32,649 bases of DNA from Betaproteobacteria bacterium. Its GTDB lineage: Bacteria > Pseudomonadota > Gammaproteobacteria > Burkholderiales > Rhodocyclaceae. Positions 8,404 through 17,416 of the stretch are shown piece after piece. The stretch is from assembly GCA_004295105.1 (NCBI GenBank), contig SHNC01000283.1, positions 1 to 32,649 on the forward strand, read 5' to 3'. The position numbers were made by a program, and so were the translations under genes. Numbering within the stretch: position 1 is the stretch's first letter; each line of letters starts with the position of its first letter. Below the pieces are notes generated by a model. That model was not told where the DNA came from. It was given only the letters and a program-made list of their open reading frames with translations, and did not search any database.

Positions 8404-8495
8404 AGCGTGCTTCGCACGCCAGGCGGTTTGACTTCGTCGCTGCGCCGCTTCGCGGCTGGTCGCCCCGGTTCGCGATCAGGATTTTCTTGAACATG
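8351..8495 (-). repeat. Direct repeat of the first ten codons of pccA
   Basis: The 30 bases at 8351-8380 and 8466-8495 match at 27 positions. All three differences are third-codon changes that keep the amino acids (TTT/TTC, AAG/AAA, ATT/ATC), so both copies read MFKKILIANR. Between the copies are two small hairpins of the form stem-TTC-stem: GCGTGC-TTC-GCACGC (8405-8419) and GCCGC-TTC-GCGGC (about 8443-8455). Confidence 0.8.
8372..8494 (-). CDS. 40-aa leader ORF duplicating the start of pccA
   Basis: This ORF lies 23 nt after pccB and has a GAGGAAA ribosome site before its ATG. The product begins MFKKILIANRG, identical to PccA, then diverges into GDQPRSGAATKSNRL and further basic residues without any carboxylase similarity. 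Its TAA overlaps the first 8 bases of pccA (ATGTTTAA), an arrangement suited to translational coupling. Either it is the scar of a duplication or insertion at the pccA start, or a working leader peptide that controls carboxylase alpha synthesis. The synonymous-only differences from pccA suggest that the reading frame was kept under selection for some time. There is no evidence that the peptide itself has a function. Confidence 0.55.
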   Translation of the reverse strand: MFKKILIANRGDQPRSGAATKSNRLACEARCDFTAETTHV

Positions 8496-8517
8496 TGGAT
8501 ATTTCCTCGTGCGGCGA

Positions 8518-10050
8518 TCAGAGAGGCATGTTGCCGTGCTTGCGCCACGGATTCTCGAGTTCCTTGTCCTTCAGCATCGCCAGCGAGCGGCACACGCGCT
8601 TGCGCGTGTTGTGCGGCATGATCACGTCGTCGATGAAGCCGCGGTGCGCCGCCACGAACGGGTTGGCGAAGCGCTCCTTGTATTCGGCCTCGCGCTGGGC
8701 GAGCTTCTCGGGGTCGTTCTTCTCTTCGCGGAAGATGATCTCGACCGCCCCCTTGGGGCCCATCACCGCGATCTCGGCGCTGGGCCAGGCGAAATTGACG
8801 TCGCCGCGCAGGTGCTTGGACGACATCACGTCGTAGGCGCCGCCGTAGGCCTTGCGGGTGATGATGGTGACCTTGGGCACCGTGGCTTCGGCATACGCAT
8901 AGAGCAGCTTGGCGCCATGCTTGATGATGCCGCCGTACTCCTGCGAGGTGCCCGGCATGAAGCCCGGCACATCCACCAGCGTCACCACCGGGATGTTGAA
9001 GGCGTCGCAGAAGCGTACGAAGCGGGCCGCCTTGATCGAGCTCTTGATGTCGAGGCAGCCTGCCAGCACCAGCGGCTGGTTGGCGACGATGCCCACCGGC
9101 GAGCCTTCCATGCGCGCGAAGCCGATGATGATGTTCTTGGCGTAGTCGGGCTGCAGTTCGAAGAAGTCGCCGTCGTCGACCATCTTCACGATCAGCTCGT
9201 GCATGTCATAGGGCTGGTTGGGATTGTCGGGCACCAGCGTGTCGAGCGACATCTCGACGCGGTCGGCCGGATCGTAGGACGGCATCACCGGCGGCTTCTC
9301 GCGGTTGCTCGACGGGATGAAGCCGATGAAGCGGCGCGTCATCATCAGCGCCTCGACATCGTTCTCGAAGGCGAGATCCGCCACCCCCGACTTGGTATTG
9401 TGGGTGACGGCGCCGCCCAATTCTTCGGCGGTGACCTCCTCGTGCGTGACCGTCTTCACCACTTCGGGGCCGGTCACGAACATGTAGGACGAGTCCTTGA
9501 CCATGAAGATGAAGTCGGTCATCGCCGGGCTATACACCGCGCCGCCGGCGCAGGGCCCCATGATCAGCGAAATCTGCGGCACCACGCCCGATGCGAGCAC
9601 GTTGCGCTGGAACACGTCGGCATAGCCGCCGAGGGAGTCCACGCCCTCCTGGATGCGCGCGCCGCCCGAGTCGTTGAGGCCGATGACGGGCGCGCCGACC
9701 TTGATCGCATGGTCCATGACCTTGCAGATCTTCTGCGCGTGGGTTTCCGACAGCGAGCCGCCGAACACGGTGAAGTCCTGCGAATAGACGAACACCAGGC
9801 GGCCATTCACCGTGCCGTAGCCGATGACGACGCCGTCGCCGGGCACGTGCTCGGCATCCATGCCGAACTCGGTGCAGCGGTGCTCCTTGAACATGTCCCA
9901 TTCCTCGAAGCTGTCGTCGTCGAGGAACAGTTCGATGCGCTCGCGCGCAGTGAGCTTGCCCTTGGCATGCTGTGCGTCGATGCGCTTCTGCCCGCCGCCG
10001 AGGCGGGCCAGGGCGCGCTTTTCGTCCAGTTGACGAATGATGTCGTGCAT
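8518..10050 (-). CDS. pccB: Propionyl-CoA carboxylase beta subunit (carboxyltransferase)
   Basis: 510 aa, full family length. The N-terminal crotonase-like half contains the oxyanion motif [12 protein letters not shown] (165-176) and the C-terminal half carries the second glycine motif [12 protein letters not shown]. Asp407 in that motif corresponds to the residue that in actinobacterial PccB favours propionyl-CoA, where acetyl-CoA-specific enzymes have Ile, so propionyl-CoA is the likelier substrate. It forms the holoenzyme with PccA encoded downstream. An AGGAGG ribosome site precedes the ATG. It lies 85 nt after meaB on the same strand. Confidence 0.95.
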   Translation of the reverse strand: MHDIIRQLDEKRALARLGGGQKRIDAQHAKGKLTARERIELFLDDDSFEEWDMFKEHRCTEFGMDAEHVPGDGVVIGYGTVNGRLVFVYSQDFTVFGGSLSETHAQKICKVMDHAIKVGAPVIGLNDSGGARIQEGVDSLGGYADVFQRNVLASGVVPQISLIMGPCAGGAVYSPAMTDFIFMVKDSSYMFVTGPEVVKTVTHEEVTAEELGGAVTHNTKSGVADLAFENDVEALMMTRRFIGFIPSSNREKPPVMPSYDPADRVEMSLDTLVPDNPNQPYDMHELIVKMVDDGDFFELQPDYAKNIIIGFARMEGSPVGIVANQPLVLAGCLDIKSSIKAARFVRFCDAFNIPVVTLVDVPGFMPGTSQEYGGIIKHGAKLLYAYAEATVPKVTIITRKAYGGAYDVMSSKHLRGDVNFAWPSAEIAVMGPKGAVEIIFREEKNDPEKLAQREAEYKERFANPFVAAHRGFIDDVIMPHNTRKRVCRSLAMLKDKELENPWRKHGNMPL

Positions 10051-10135
10051 TGTTCGACCTCCTATCGGGTGTTGCTGCCCGCCCCGCCCTGCGGCCGGGG
10101 ACGTTGTTTCGCTTCTTTTCGTTCGCTGCCCGGCG

Positions 10136-11131
10136 TCAAGCCAGATAGCCGAGCAGGCGCTGCGCCGCAGCCGAGGGCGTGGTCGCGCCCTCTTCCACCG
10201 CGCGCGCCAGCGCCGGCAGCGCCTCCTTCACCCGCGGGTGACCGCGGAAGCGGCTGCGCAGTCCGGCATCGATCAGGTCCCACATCCAGGCGAGCGCCTG
10301 ATGACGGCGCTTGCCCTCGAACTCGCCGGACTTCGTCAGTGCGGCGCGGTAGTGCGTCACTTCCTTCCAGAAGTCGGCGATGCCCTGCTTGTGCAGCGCC
10401 GACAGCGTCAGCACCGGCACCGTCCAGTTGGGGCTCGCCGGGCGCAGCATGTGCAGCGCAGTCTTCATCTGCGATTGCGCGCGGGTGGCCGCCATCGGAT
10501 CGATGTCGGCCTTGTTGATGACGATCAGGTCGGCCAGCTCCATGATGCCCTTCTTGATCGCCTGCAGGTCGTCGCCGGCGTTGGGCAATTGCAGCAGACA
10601 GAAGATGTCGGTCATGCCGGCCACCGCGGTTTCGCTCTGCCCGACGCCGACCGTCTCGACGATGATCACGTCGAAGCCGGCGGCTTCGCACACCAGCAGC
10701 GTCTCGCGCGTCTTCTCTGCCACGCCGCCCAGGCTGCCCGCCGACGGACTCGGGCGGATGAAGGCGGCAGGGTTCTGGCTCAGCAGTTCCATGCGCGTCT
10801 TGTCGCCGAGGATGGAACCGCCGGTGAGCGACGAAGACGGGTCGACCGCCAGCACCGCCACCCGCAGCCCCTGCCCGATCAGGTACAGGCCCAGCGCCTC
10901 GATGAAGGTGGACTTGCCCACCCCGGGCACGCCGGAGATGCCGACCCGCATCGAGCCGCCGGTGTGCGGCAGCAGCGCCTCGAGCACCTGGCGCGCGCGC
11001 GCCTTGTGGTCGTCGCGCTGCGATTCGATCAGCGTGATGGCCTTGGCCAGCGGTCGCAGTCGCTGCGCCAGCACGCCGTCGACCAGTGACTGGTCCGCAG
11101 GATCGAGAAGGGATGACGTCGGAGAAAGCAT
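10136..11131 (-). CDS. meaB: Methylmalonyl-CoA mutase-associated GTPase MeaB
   Basis: 331 aa. The P-loop is [12 protein letters not shown] (64-75), followed by [20 protein letters not shown] (switch I region), [15 protein letters not shown] (switch II) and the guanine motif NKAD (206-209). This is the G3E-family chaperone that protects and reactivates adenosylcobalamin-dependent methylmalonyl-CoA mutase, gates cofactor loading, and was formerly misnamed ArgK. It sits directly downstream of the mutase gene, 122 nt away, as expected for a partner. No clear ribosome site is seen before ATG 11131, so the start is less certain than the rest. Confidence 0.95.
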   Translation of the reverse strand: MLSPTSSLLDPADQSLVDGVLAQRLRPLAKAITLIESQRDDHKARARQVLEALLPHTGGSMRVGISGVPGVGKSTFIEALGLYLIGQGLRVAVLAVDPSSSLTGGSILGDKTRMELLSQNPAAFIRPSPSAGSLGGVAEKTRETLLVCEAAGFDVIIVETVGVGQSETAVAGMTDIFCLLQLPNAGDDLQAIKKGIMELADLIVINKADIDPMAATRAQSQMKTALHMLRPASPNWTVPVLTLSALHKQGIADFWKEVTHYRAALTKSGEFEGKRRHQALAWMWDLIDAGLRSRFRGHPRVKEALPALARAVEEGATTPSAAAQRLLGYLA

Positions 11132-11201
11132 GTTCGATCGTAGTTGGCTCGGCCCTTACTCGGCCCTTGTGCATCCGCAGGCACGGCGGCAACCGCGATC
11201 G

Positions 11202-11220
11202 GCGATTCCTGTGGAATCGC
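11202..11220 (-). other. Small hairpin between scpA and meaB
   Basis: GCGATTCC-TGT-GGAATCGC is an 8-bp perfect stem in the 122-nt gap between the mutase stop and meaB. There is no T-tract. It may moderate the ratio of mutase to MeaB by mRNA processing, but nothing shows this. A short tandem CTCGGCCCTT (twice, 11152-11168 region) lies close to the meaB start. Confidence 0.35.
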
Positions 11221-11253
11221 GGCGGCCGACGCTCCTGCAGATTCGATGATGCC

Positions 11254-13422
11254 TTACGCGGCGGCCTTGCGGGCGGCGCGGATCTGCTTGAGCACCTCGC
11301 GCGCCGATTTCTGGATCGGGGTACCCGGGCCGAAGATGCCCTTGGCGCCGGCCGCATACAGCGCGTCGTAGTCCTGTGCCGGAATCACGCCGCCGACGAA
11401 GACGATGATGTCGTCCGCTCCCAGACCCTCCAGCCCCTTGATGATCGCCGGCACCAGCGTCTTGTGGCCGGCGGCGAGGCTGGAGCAGCCCACCGCATGC
11501 ACGTCGTTCTCCACCGCATGGCGCGCGGCCTCTTCCGGCGTCTGGAAGAGCGGGCCGATGTCGATGTCGAAGCCGAGGTCGGCGAAGGCCGAGGCCACCA
11601 CCTTGGCGCCGCGGTCATGCCCGTCCTGGCCCAGCTTGGCGATCATGATGCGCGGGCGGCGGCCTTCCTCGGCGACGAAGGCGTCGATCTCGGCCTTCAG
11701 CGCCTGCCAGTCGTCGTCGCCGTCCACCACCGCGCCGTACACACCGGACACCGCCTGCGGGTTGGCACGGTAGCGGCCGAACACGTTCTCGAGCGCATCC
11801 GAGATCTCGCCGACGGTGGCACGCAGGCGCACCGCCTTCACCGCGAGGTCGAGCAGGTTGCCTTCGCCTGTCTTCGCGCTTTCGGTAAGCGCGGCGAGCG
11901 CGGCATCGACTGCCGCCTGGTCGCGGGTGGCGCGGATGCGCGCCAGGCGCTCGATCTGGGCCTCGCGCACGACGTGGTTGTCGATGTCGAGGATGTCGAT
12001 CGGGTCTTCCTTGGCGAGCTTGTACTTGTTCACGCCGACGATGACGTCCTTGCCGGAGTCGATGCGCGCCTGCTTCTCGGCGGCACACTCCTCGACCTTC
12101 ATCTTGGCCCAGCCGGACTCGACCGCCTTGGTCATGCCGCCCATGGTTTCGATCTCCTCGATCAGCGCCCAGGCCTGGTCGGCCATGTCCTGGGTGAGCT
12201 TCTCCATCATGTAGGAGCCCGCCCAGGGGTCGACCACGTTACAGATGTGGGTCTCTTCCTGGATGATGATCTGGGTGTTGCGCGCGATGCGGGCGGAGAA
12301 CTCGGTGGGCAGCGCGATCGCCTCGTCGAGCGCATTGGTGTGCAGCGACTGGGTGCCGCCGAACACCGCGGCCATCGCCTCGATGGTGGTGCGCACCACG
12401 TTGTTGTACGGGTCCTGCTCGGTGAGCGACCAGCCGGAGGTCTGCGAGTGCGTGCGCAGCATCATCGACTTGGCGCTCTTGGGGTTGAACTGCTTCATGA
12501 TCCGCCACCACAGCAGGCGCGCGGCGCGCATCTTGGCGATCTCGAGGTAGAAGTTCATGCCCACCGCCCAGAAGAAGGACAGGCGGCCGGCGAAGGTGTC
12601 GACGTCCATGCCCGCCTTGATGCCGGTGCGCACGTACTCCAGCCCGTCGGCGAGCGTGAAGGCGAGCTCGATGGCCTGGTTCGCACCCGCTTCCTGGATG
12701 TGGTAGCCCGAGATCGAGATGCTGTTGAACTTGGGCATGTGCGACGACGTGTACTGGAAGATGTCGGCGATGATCTTCATCGACGGCGTCGGCGGGTAGA
12801 TGTAGGTGTTGCGGACCATGAACTCCTTCAGGATGTCGTTCTGGATGGTCCCGGAGAGCTGCTCCTGCGGCACGCCCTGCTCCTCGGCGGCGACGATGTA
12901 GCCGGCGAGGATGGGCAGCACCGCGCCGTTCATCGTCATCGACACCGAGATCTTGTCGAGCGGGATGCCGTCGAACAGGATCTTCATGTCTTCCACCGAG
13001 TCGATCGCCACGCCGGCCTTGCCGACGTCGCCGACCACACGCGGGTTGTCCGAATCGTAGCCGCGGTGGGTGGCAAGATCGAAGGCCACCGACACCCCCT
13101 GGCCCCCGGCGGCAAGCGCCTTGCGATAGAAGGCGTTCGACTCCTCGGCGGTGGAGAACCCCGCGTATTGACGGATGGTCCACGGCTTGACCGCGTACAT
13201 GGTGGGCTGCGGGCCGCGCAGGAAAGGCTCGAAACCGGGCAGCGTGTCGGTGTGCTTGAGGCCGTCGAGGTCGGCCGCGGTATACAAAGGCTTCACCGTC
13301 AGCCCTTCCGGGGTGATCCAGTTCAGCTTGTCCAGGTCTCCGCCTGGCGCCTGCCTGGCAGCGGCCTTCTTCCAGGCCTCCAGATCCGGCTGCGGATAGA
13401 CGGGCTCGTTCGCGTTCGACAT
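11254..13422 (-). CDS. scpA: Methylmalonyl-CoA mutase (single-chain, AdoCbl-dependent)
   Basis: 722 aa from ATG 13422, which has AGAGGA upstream; the frame stays open to 13497 but those codons are not protein-like. The N-terminal TIM-barrel substrate domain contains [15 protein letters not shown] with Tyr86, a residue found in methylmalonyl-CoA mutases where isobutyryl-CoA mutases have Phe. [20 protein letters not shown] follows in the middle. The C-terminal B12 domain has [10 protein letters not shown] with the cobalt-ligating His602, then GCSSLAAGH and FVGGVIP. It converts (R)-methylmalonyl-CoA to succinyl-CoA as a homodimer of E. coli Sbm/ScpA type. It is the first gene of the five-ORF operon and is divergent from the GntR-type regulator, with a leader of about 220 nt that carries no recognisable B12 riboswitch. 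Confidence 0.95.
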   Translation of the reverse strand: MSNANEPVYPQPDLEAWKKAAARQAPGGDLDKLNWITPEGLTVKPLYTAADLDGLKHTDTLPGFEPFLRGPQPTMYAVKPWTIRQYAGFSTAEESNAFYRKALAAGGQGVSVAFDLATHRGYDSDNPRVVGDVGKAGVAIDSVEDMKILFDGIPLDKISVSMTMNGAVLPILAGYIVAAEEQGVPQEQLSGTIQNDILKEFMVRNTYIYPPTPSMKIIADIFQYTSSHMPKFNSISISGYHIQEAGANQAIELAFTLADGLEYVRTGIKAGMDVDTFAGRLSFFWAVGMNFYLEIAKMRAARLLWWRIMKQFNPKSAKSMMLRTHSQTSGWSLTEQDPYNNVVRTTIEAMAAVFGGTQSLHTNALDEAIALPTEFSARIARNTQIIIQEETHICNVVDPWAGSYMMEKLTQDMADQAWALIEEIETMGGMTKAVESGWAKMKVEECAAEKQARIDSGKDVIVGVNKYKLAKEDPIDILDIDNHVVREAQIERLARIRATRDQAAVDAALAALTESAKTGEGNLLDLAVKAVRLRATVGEISDALENVFGRYRANPQAVSGVYGAVVDGDDDWQALKAEIDAFVAEEGRRPRIMIAKLGQDGHDRGAKVVASAFADLGFDIDIGPLFQTPEEAARHAVENDVHAVGCSSLAAGHKTLVPAIIKGLEGLGADDIIVFVGGVIPAQDYDALYAAGAKGIFGPGTPIQKSAREVLKQIRAARKAAA

Positions 13423-13444
13423 GACTGATCCTCTCTGACCGTCG

Positions 13445-13460
13445 GGCCGCGGATGCGGCC
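13445..13460 (-). other. Hairpin in the scpA leader
   Basis: GGCCGC-GGAT-GCGGCC is a 6-bp stem in the transcribed leader, 22 nt before the scpA start. The rest of 13423-13744 (322 nt) holds the divergent promoters and operator at its right part; 13461-13620 shows nothing recognisable. Confidence 0.3.
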
Positions 13461-13627
13461 TTGATTTTGGACAATGCGACATTCGGCAATCGCTCAAGCC
13501 GGTGCGGCAACGGGCCGCCCGTGGCGAACACCACGGACGGCCGCCGACGCCCCTCGTGCGACGCGGTCCCTCTCATGTCTGCCGGACAGCCGCCCGGCAC
13601 CTCCCATGCCACGTCGCACGAAGGAAG

Positions 13628-13656
13628 TTGACTTGTTTCACGGACGAAATAATACT
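13628..13656 (+). promoter_or_regulatory. Putative sigma70 promoter of the GntR-type gene
   Basis: TTGACT (13628-13633), 17 nt, AATACT (13651-13656). Transcription would start near 13663, inside the repeated ATAATTATGAAT, leaving a leader of about 80 nt. The hexamers match consensus at 5/6 and 4/6 positions. Confidence 0.5.
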
Positions 13657-13678
13657 TTATCCATAATTATGAATGCAA
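13649..13678 (-). promoter_or_regulatory. Putative promoter of the mutase operon
   Basis: Read on the minus strand: TTGCAT (13678-13673), 18 nt, TATTAT (13654-13649). The -10 matches 5/6, the -35 only 3/6. The spacer contains the ATAATTATGAAT site, so a protein bound there would cover this promoter and the start site of the divergent gntR promoter at once. Confidence 0.4.
13663..13674. promoter_or_regulatory. Candidate operator shared with the VOC/epimerase promoter
   Basis: ATAATTATGAAT, with the 8-bp palindrome ATAATTAT at its left, is identical to 4872-4883. In a GC-rich window with few AT-rich stretches, a 12-bp exact match in two promoters of one pathway is unlikely to be chance. The adjacent GntR/FCD regulator is the natural candidate to bind it. 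Confidence 0.55.
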
Positions 13679-13744
13679 CGGCCAGCGAAGACTCTTGCAA
13701 GGTCGCCCTCCTTACCTGCGGACACCTGTCCCGCATCAGAAGCC

Positions 13745-14422
13745 ATGCCCATGAGTGCCTCACGCATCGCCCCGCTCGCGCTTTATCAGGAAGTCGCCGA
13801 ACGCCTGCGCGAACGCATCTTCTCGCACGAACTGCAGCCCGGTACCTGGGTGGACGAGCAGGCCCTGGCCGAGCAGTACGGCATCTCGCGCACCCCGCTG
13901 CGCGAGGCGCTGAAGGTGCTGGCGTCCGAAGGCCTCGTCACGCTGAAGCCACGACGCGGCTGCTACGTCACCGAGATTTCCGACCGCGACCTTGACGAGA
14001 TCTTCACCGTGATGGCGATGCTCGAGGGCGAGTGCGCCCGGAGCTGCGCCAGCCGCGCCAGCGAGGCCGACCTCGCCCGCCTCAAGGCCATCCACACCGA
14101 CCTCGAGCGCGCCGCCGGCAAGCAGGACATCGACGGCTTCTTCGAGGCCAACCAGGCCTTCCACCAGGCGATCCAGCAGATTGCCGACAACCGCTGGCTG
14201 CTGCACGTGATCGAGGACCTGCGCAAGGTCATCAAGCTGTCGCGCCACCATTCCCTGTTCTCGGAGGGGCGCCTCGAGCAGGCGCTGGCCGAGCACCGCA
14301 CCGTTCTCGATGCGCTGCTCGAGCGCGACGGCGTAGCCGCCGAGGCACGCATGCGCGAACACATCCGCAGCGGCCGCGAGGCGCTGCAGCGCATCGCGCG
14401 GGCAAAGAGCAAGGTCGCCTGA
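13745..14422 (+). CDS. GntR-family regulator with FCD ligand domain
   Basis: 225 aa. The winged helix-turn-helix at about 12-76 contains WVDEQALAEQYGISRTPLRE and LKVLASEGLVTLKPRRGCYV. The all-helical FCD domain at about 85-215 has the usual metal/ligand positions Asn136, His140, His184 and His206 (NQAFH, AEHRTVLDALLERD, MREHI). Such proteins commonly repress catabolic operons and release DNA when an organic acid or acyl-CoA is bound. Divergence from the methylmalonyl-CoA mutase operon and the shared 12-bp site suggest that it controls propionyl-CoA metabolism; propionyl-, methylmalonyl-CoA or methylcitrate-like ligands are guesses. The start is ATG 13745 or 13751; neither has a strong ribosome site, and the open frame extends to 13673. 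Confidence 0.88.
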   Translation: MPMSASRIAPLALYQEVAERLRERIFSHELQPGTWVDEQALAEQYGISRTPLREALKVLASEGLVTLKPRRGCYVTEISDRDLDEIFTVMAMLEGECARSCASRASEADLARLKAIHTDLERAAGKQDIDGFFEANQAFHQAIQQIADNRWLLHVIEDLRKVIKLSRHHSLFSEGRLEQALAEHRTVLDALLERDGVAAEARMREHIRSGREALQRIARAKSKVA

Positions 14423-14452
14423 TCCCGGTGCGCCGCCCGGTCGGTGCGTGAT

Positions 14453-15748
14453 TCAGGCTATGGCTGCCGGATCGCGGGTGACCAGCACCTGGTCGATGCG
14501 GTAGTTGTCGATGTCCACCACCTCGAACGTGTAGCCAGCGTAGTTCACCGAATCGGTACGGCGCGGCACCTTGCGCAAGGTGTACATCAGGAATCCGGCG
14601 ATCGTCTCGTAGTTCTCGAAGCCCTCGAACTGGGCGATGTCCAGGGCAGCCATGACGTCCTCGATCGGCGTGGCGCCATCGATCAGCCACGAGCGGTCGT
14701 CGCGGCGCACGATCATGTCTTCCTGGAACGGACTGACGAGTTCGCCCATCACCGTGTTCATGACGTCCTGCAAGGTCAGCAGGCCGACGACCAGCGCGTA
14801 TTCATTGACCACCAGCGCGAAGTCCTCCTTCGCGTCGCGAAAGCGCTCCAGCGCCTCGAACAGGCTGAGCGAGTCCGGCAGCACCAGCACGTTGCGCACG
14901 ATGGGCGTGGTGCGCAGCGACAGGGGCTTGCCGTCGAGGATGCGCGGCAGGATGTCCTTCCAGTCGACATAGCCGATCACGCTGTCGATGGTGTCCTTGC
15001 ACACCGGGAACTTGCCATGCGGGCTGGTGGCGATCTTGCCGCGGATGCTGTCCTCGGACTCGGCCAGCGTCAGGAACACGATGCTGTCGCGCGCGGTCAT
15101 GGCCGAAGGCACGATACGGGCGTCGAGCTCGAACACGTTGCTGATCATCTGCTGTTCCTGGCGCAGCAGGGCACCGGTGGAGGCGCCGGCATCCGCCATG
15201 GCGACGATGTCGTCGGCGGTGATGTCCTCCGGCCGTGCGCTGGGCAGCTTCAGCAGGCGGAACAGCCGGTCCGCCAACCCGTCGAACACCCACACCAGCG
15301 GCGCGAACGCCACCATGCAGACCTGCATCGGCCGCACCACCGCCATCGCCACCGCCTCGGGTCGCACCATGGCGACGCGCTTGGGCATGACGTCCGCGAA
15401 CAGCACGAACAGCGAGGTGACGAAGGCAAAGGCGATCAGGAAGCTGATCGTGTCGAGGTGGGCGCCGTCGTACACGGCACGCAGCAGGTCGGCGACGTGC
15501 GGCGACAGGGCCTGCTCGCCGACGATGCCGCCCAGGATGGCAATGGCATTGAGGGCGATCTGCACCACGGTGAAGAAGTGGCCGGGGTTCTGCTGCAGCG
15601 CGAGCACGCGCGCGGCGTGTTCGTTGCCCTCGTCGGCGAGCACGCGCAGCTTGATCTTGCGCGAGGCGGCCAGCGAAATCTCGGCAAGCGAAAAGAACGC
15701 GCTGACGGCGATCAGCAGCGCGATGGCGAACAACTGGTTGAGCAGCAC
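14453..15748 (-). CDS. CNNM/CorC (HlyC) family membrane protein with CBS pair
   Basis: 431 aa. The CNNM transmembrane domain spans about residues 1-190: LLNQLFAIALLIAVSAFFSL at the start, then the conserved SLAEISLAASRK, ILGGIVGEQAL and FADVMPKRVA. A CBS pair at about 200-330 includes VPSAMTARDSIVFL and FALVVNEYALVVGLLTLQDV. A C-terminal CorC_HlyC domain has WLIDGATPIEDV and FENYETIAGFLMYTLRKVP. Relatives are implicated in magnesium or other cation efflux; the name hemolysin is historical. GTG 15748 is chosen because AGGAG lies 5 nt upstream; the frame is open to GTG 15766 but that start would include the ribosome site. Its stop faces that of the GntR-type gene across 30 nt. Confidence 0.9.
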   Translation of the reverse strand: MLLNQLFAIALLIAVSAFFSLAEISLAASRKIKLRVLADEGNEHAARVLALQQNPGHFFTVVQIALNAIAILGGIVGEQALSPHVADLLRAVYDGAHLDTISFLIAFAFVTSLFVLFADVMPKRVAMVRPEAVAMAVVRPMQVCMVAFAPLVWVFDGLADRLFRLLKLPSARPEDITADDIVAMADAGASTGALLRQEQQMISNVFELDARIVPSAMTARDSIVFLTLAESEDSIRGKIATSPHGKFPVCKDTIDSVIGYVDWKDILPRILDGKPLSLRTTPIVRNVLVLPDSLSLFEALERFRDAKEDFALVVNEYALVVGLLTLQDVMNTVMGELVSPFQEDMIVRRDDRSWLIDGATPIEDVMAALDIAQFEGFENYETIAGFLMYTLRKVPRRTDSVNYAGYTFEVVDIDNYRIDQVLVTRDPAAIA

Positions 15749-15825
15749 GGCAACTCCTGCGGGCACGGCCCATGCGCGCGCGATGCCTCACGGGCCCTGC
15801 CCCCGAGTCTATCACCCTGCCTTTT

Positions 15826-15850
15826 CGCGCCGGTCGCCGCGCCCGGCGCG
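15826..15850. other. Hairpin between fumC and the CNNM gene
   Basis: CGCGCCGG, 9 nt, CCGGCGCG: an 8-bp stem 14 nt past the fumC stop. On the minus strand it is followed by AAAA rather than T residues, so it is not a classical intrinsic terminator. Confidence 0.3.
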
Positions 15851-15864
15851 ACCCGCAGCGCCAC

Positions 15865-17268
15865 TCAATCGCCGGGTCGCGTCATGGCGGACGGCACCAC
15901 CCAGCTCGCGTACTGCTCCTCGCTCACGTGGCCGCTCGCCAGTGCCGCGGCGCGCAGGCTCAGCCCCTCCTGCAGCGCCTTTTTCGCGATCTGCGCGGCG
16001 CGGTCGTAGCCGATGTGGCGGTTGAGCGCGGTGACCAGCATCAGGTTGGCGTCGAGGTGCGCGCCGATGCGCTCGAGGTCGGGCTCGATGCCGCGCGCGC
16101 AGTAGGCGTCGAAGGCGGCGCAGGCATCGGCCAGCAGATCGATGCTCTCCAGCACGTTGTGCGCCATCACCGGCTTGTAGACGTTGAGCTGGAAGTTGCC
16201 CTGGCTGCCGGCGAAGGCCACCGTGGCGTCGTTGCCGAACACCTGCGCGCACACCATCGTCAGCGCCTCGCACTGGGTGGGATTGACCTTGCCCGGCATG
16301 ATGGACGAGCCCGGCTCGTTCTCCGGAATGCGCAGTTCGCCGATGCCGCAGCGCGGGCCGCTGGCCAGCCAGCGCACGTCATTGGCCATCTTCATGAGGC
16401 CGCCGGCGAGCATGCGCAGCGCCGACGACACCTGCACCAGTGCATCGTGCGCGGCGAGGGCGAAGAACTTGTCCGGTGCGCTGCGCAGCGGCAGGCCGGT
16501 GAGCAGGCCGAGGATCTCGGCGCTACGGCTGCCGAAGCGCGGATGCGCGTTGAGGCCGGTGCCCACCGCGGTACCGCCGATCGCCAGGTCGTGCAGGCCG
16601 GGCAGCGCCGTTCGCACCGCATCGAGGCCGAAATCGATCTGCGCCACCCAGGCACCGATCTCCTGCCCCAGCGTCACCGGCGTGGCATCCTGCAGGTGGG
16701 TGCGGCCCGTCTTCACGACACCGGCGAAAGCGGCCGCCTTGGCCGCGAGCGTGTCGCGCAGCCGGCTGACCTCGGGAAACAGGCGCAGCTCCAGTTCGCC
16801 GAGGATGGCCACGTGCATCGCAGTCGGAAAGGTGTCGTTCGACGACTGCCCGCGATTGACATGGTCGTTGGGATGCACCGGCGACTTGCCGCCGCGCGGC
16901 GCGCCGGCCATCTCGTTGGCGCGGTTGGCGATCACCTCGTTGGCGTTCATGTTCGATTGCGTGCCGGAACCGGTCTGGAACACCACCAGCGGAAAGTGAG
17001 CATCCAGCGCGCCGGAGATGACCTCGTCGGCCGCACGGACTATCAGCACCGCCAGCCCGGGGTCGAGCTCGCCCAGCTCCGCATTGGCCTGGGCGGTGGC
17101 CTTCTTCAGCAGACCGAGCGCGCGCACCATCGGCCGGCCCCAGCGGAAGCGTGCGACGCCGATCGGGAAGTGATGCAGCGAACGCTGTGTCTGCGCACCC
17201 CAGTAGCGATCGGCTGCCACCTCGATCGCGCCCATGGAGTCGTGTTCGATTCGGGTCGAGGCTTGCAT
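15865..17268 (-). CDS. fumC: Class II fumarate hydratase
   Basis: 467 aa, normal length for the class II (iron-independent) enzyme of the TCA cycle, a cytoplasmic tetramer hydrating fumarate to L-malate. Visible signatures are [56 protein letters not shown] and the fumarase/aspartase signature [17 protein letters not shown] containing the mobile catalytic serine loop. The C-terminal portion [20 protein letters not shown] also fits FumC rather than aspartase or argininosuccinate lyase. ATG 17268 has GGAGG at good spacing; the longer open frame upstream is Arg/Pro-rich noise. It is transcribed on the same strand as actP but separated from it by an intrinsic terminator, so it probably has its own promoter in 17269-17340. 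Confidence 0.95.
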   Translation of the reverse strand: MQASTRIEHDSMGAIEVAADRYWGAQTQRSLHHFPIGVARFRWGRPMVRALGLLKKATAQANAELGELDPGLAVLIVRAADEVISGALDAHFPLVVFQTGSGTQSNMNANEVIANRANEMAGAPRGGKSPVHPNDHVNRGQSSNDTFPTAMHVAILGELELRLFPEVSRLRDTLAAKAAAFAGVVKTGRTHLQDATPVTLGQEIGAWVAQIDFGLDAVRTALPGLHDLAIGGTAVGTGLNAHPRFGSRSAEILGLLTGLPLRSAPDKFFALAAHDALVQVSSALRMLAGGLMKMANDVRWLASGPRCGIGELRIPENEPGSSIMPGKVNPTQCEALTMVCAQVFGNDATVAFAGSQGNFQLNVYKPVMAHNVLESIDLLADACAAFDAYCARGIEPDLERIGAHLDANLMLVTALNRHIGYDRAAQIAKKALQEGLSLRAAALASGHVSEEQYASWVVPSAMTRPGD

Positions 17269-17339
17269 GGCGGCCTCCGTGCGGACGCATGATGGCCGTT
17301 GGACGCCACGCCACTGCGACAGATTCCCCGCACGAATGG

Positions 17340-17374
17340 AAAACCCCCGCCGCGGCCGACGCCGGGCGGGGGTT
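17340..17374 (-). terminator. Intrinsic terminator of yjcH-actP
   Basis: AACCCCCGCC, 13-nt loop, GGCGGGGGTT: a perfect 10-bp stem 43 nt past the actP stop. On the minus strand the stem runs into TTTT, as in a rho-independent terminator. Confidence 0.75.
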
Positions 17375-17416
17375 CGGATTGCTGCGCGGGCGCGCCGGGT
17401 GGCGCCCCGCCCGTGG

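Noticed and set aside
11086-13428. 780-codon plus-strand open frame opposite the mutase
   Set aside because: Same antisense artefact of codon bias; the minus strand encodes conserved methylmalonyl-CoA mutase.
13423-13640. B12 riboswitch in the leader of the mutase operon
   Set aside because: The leader is long enough and the enzyme uses B12, but no B12-box-like GCCACTG or multi-helix pattern was found.
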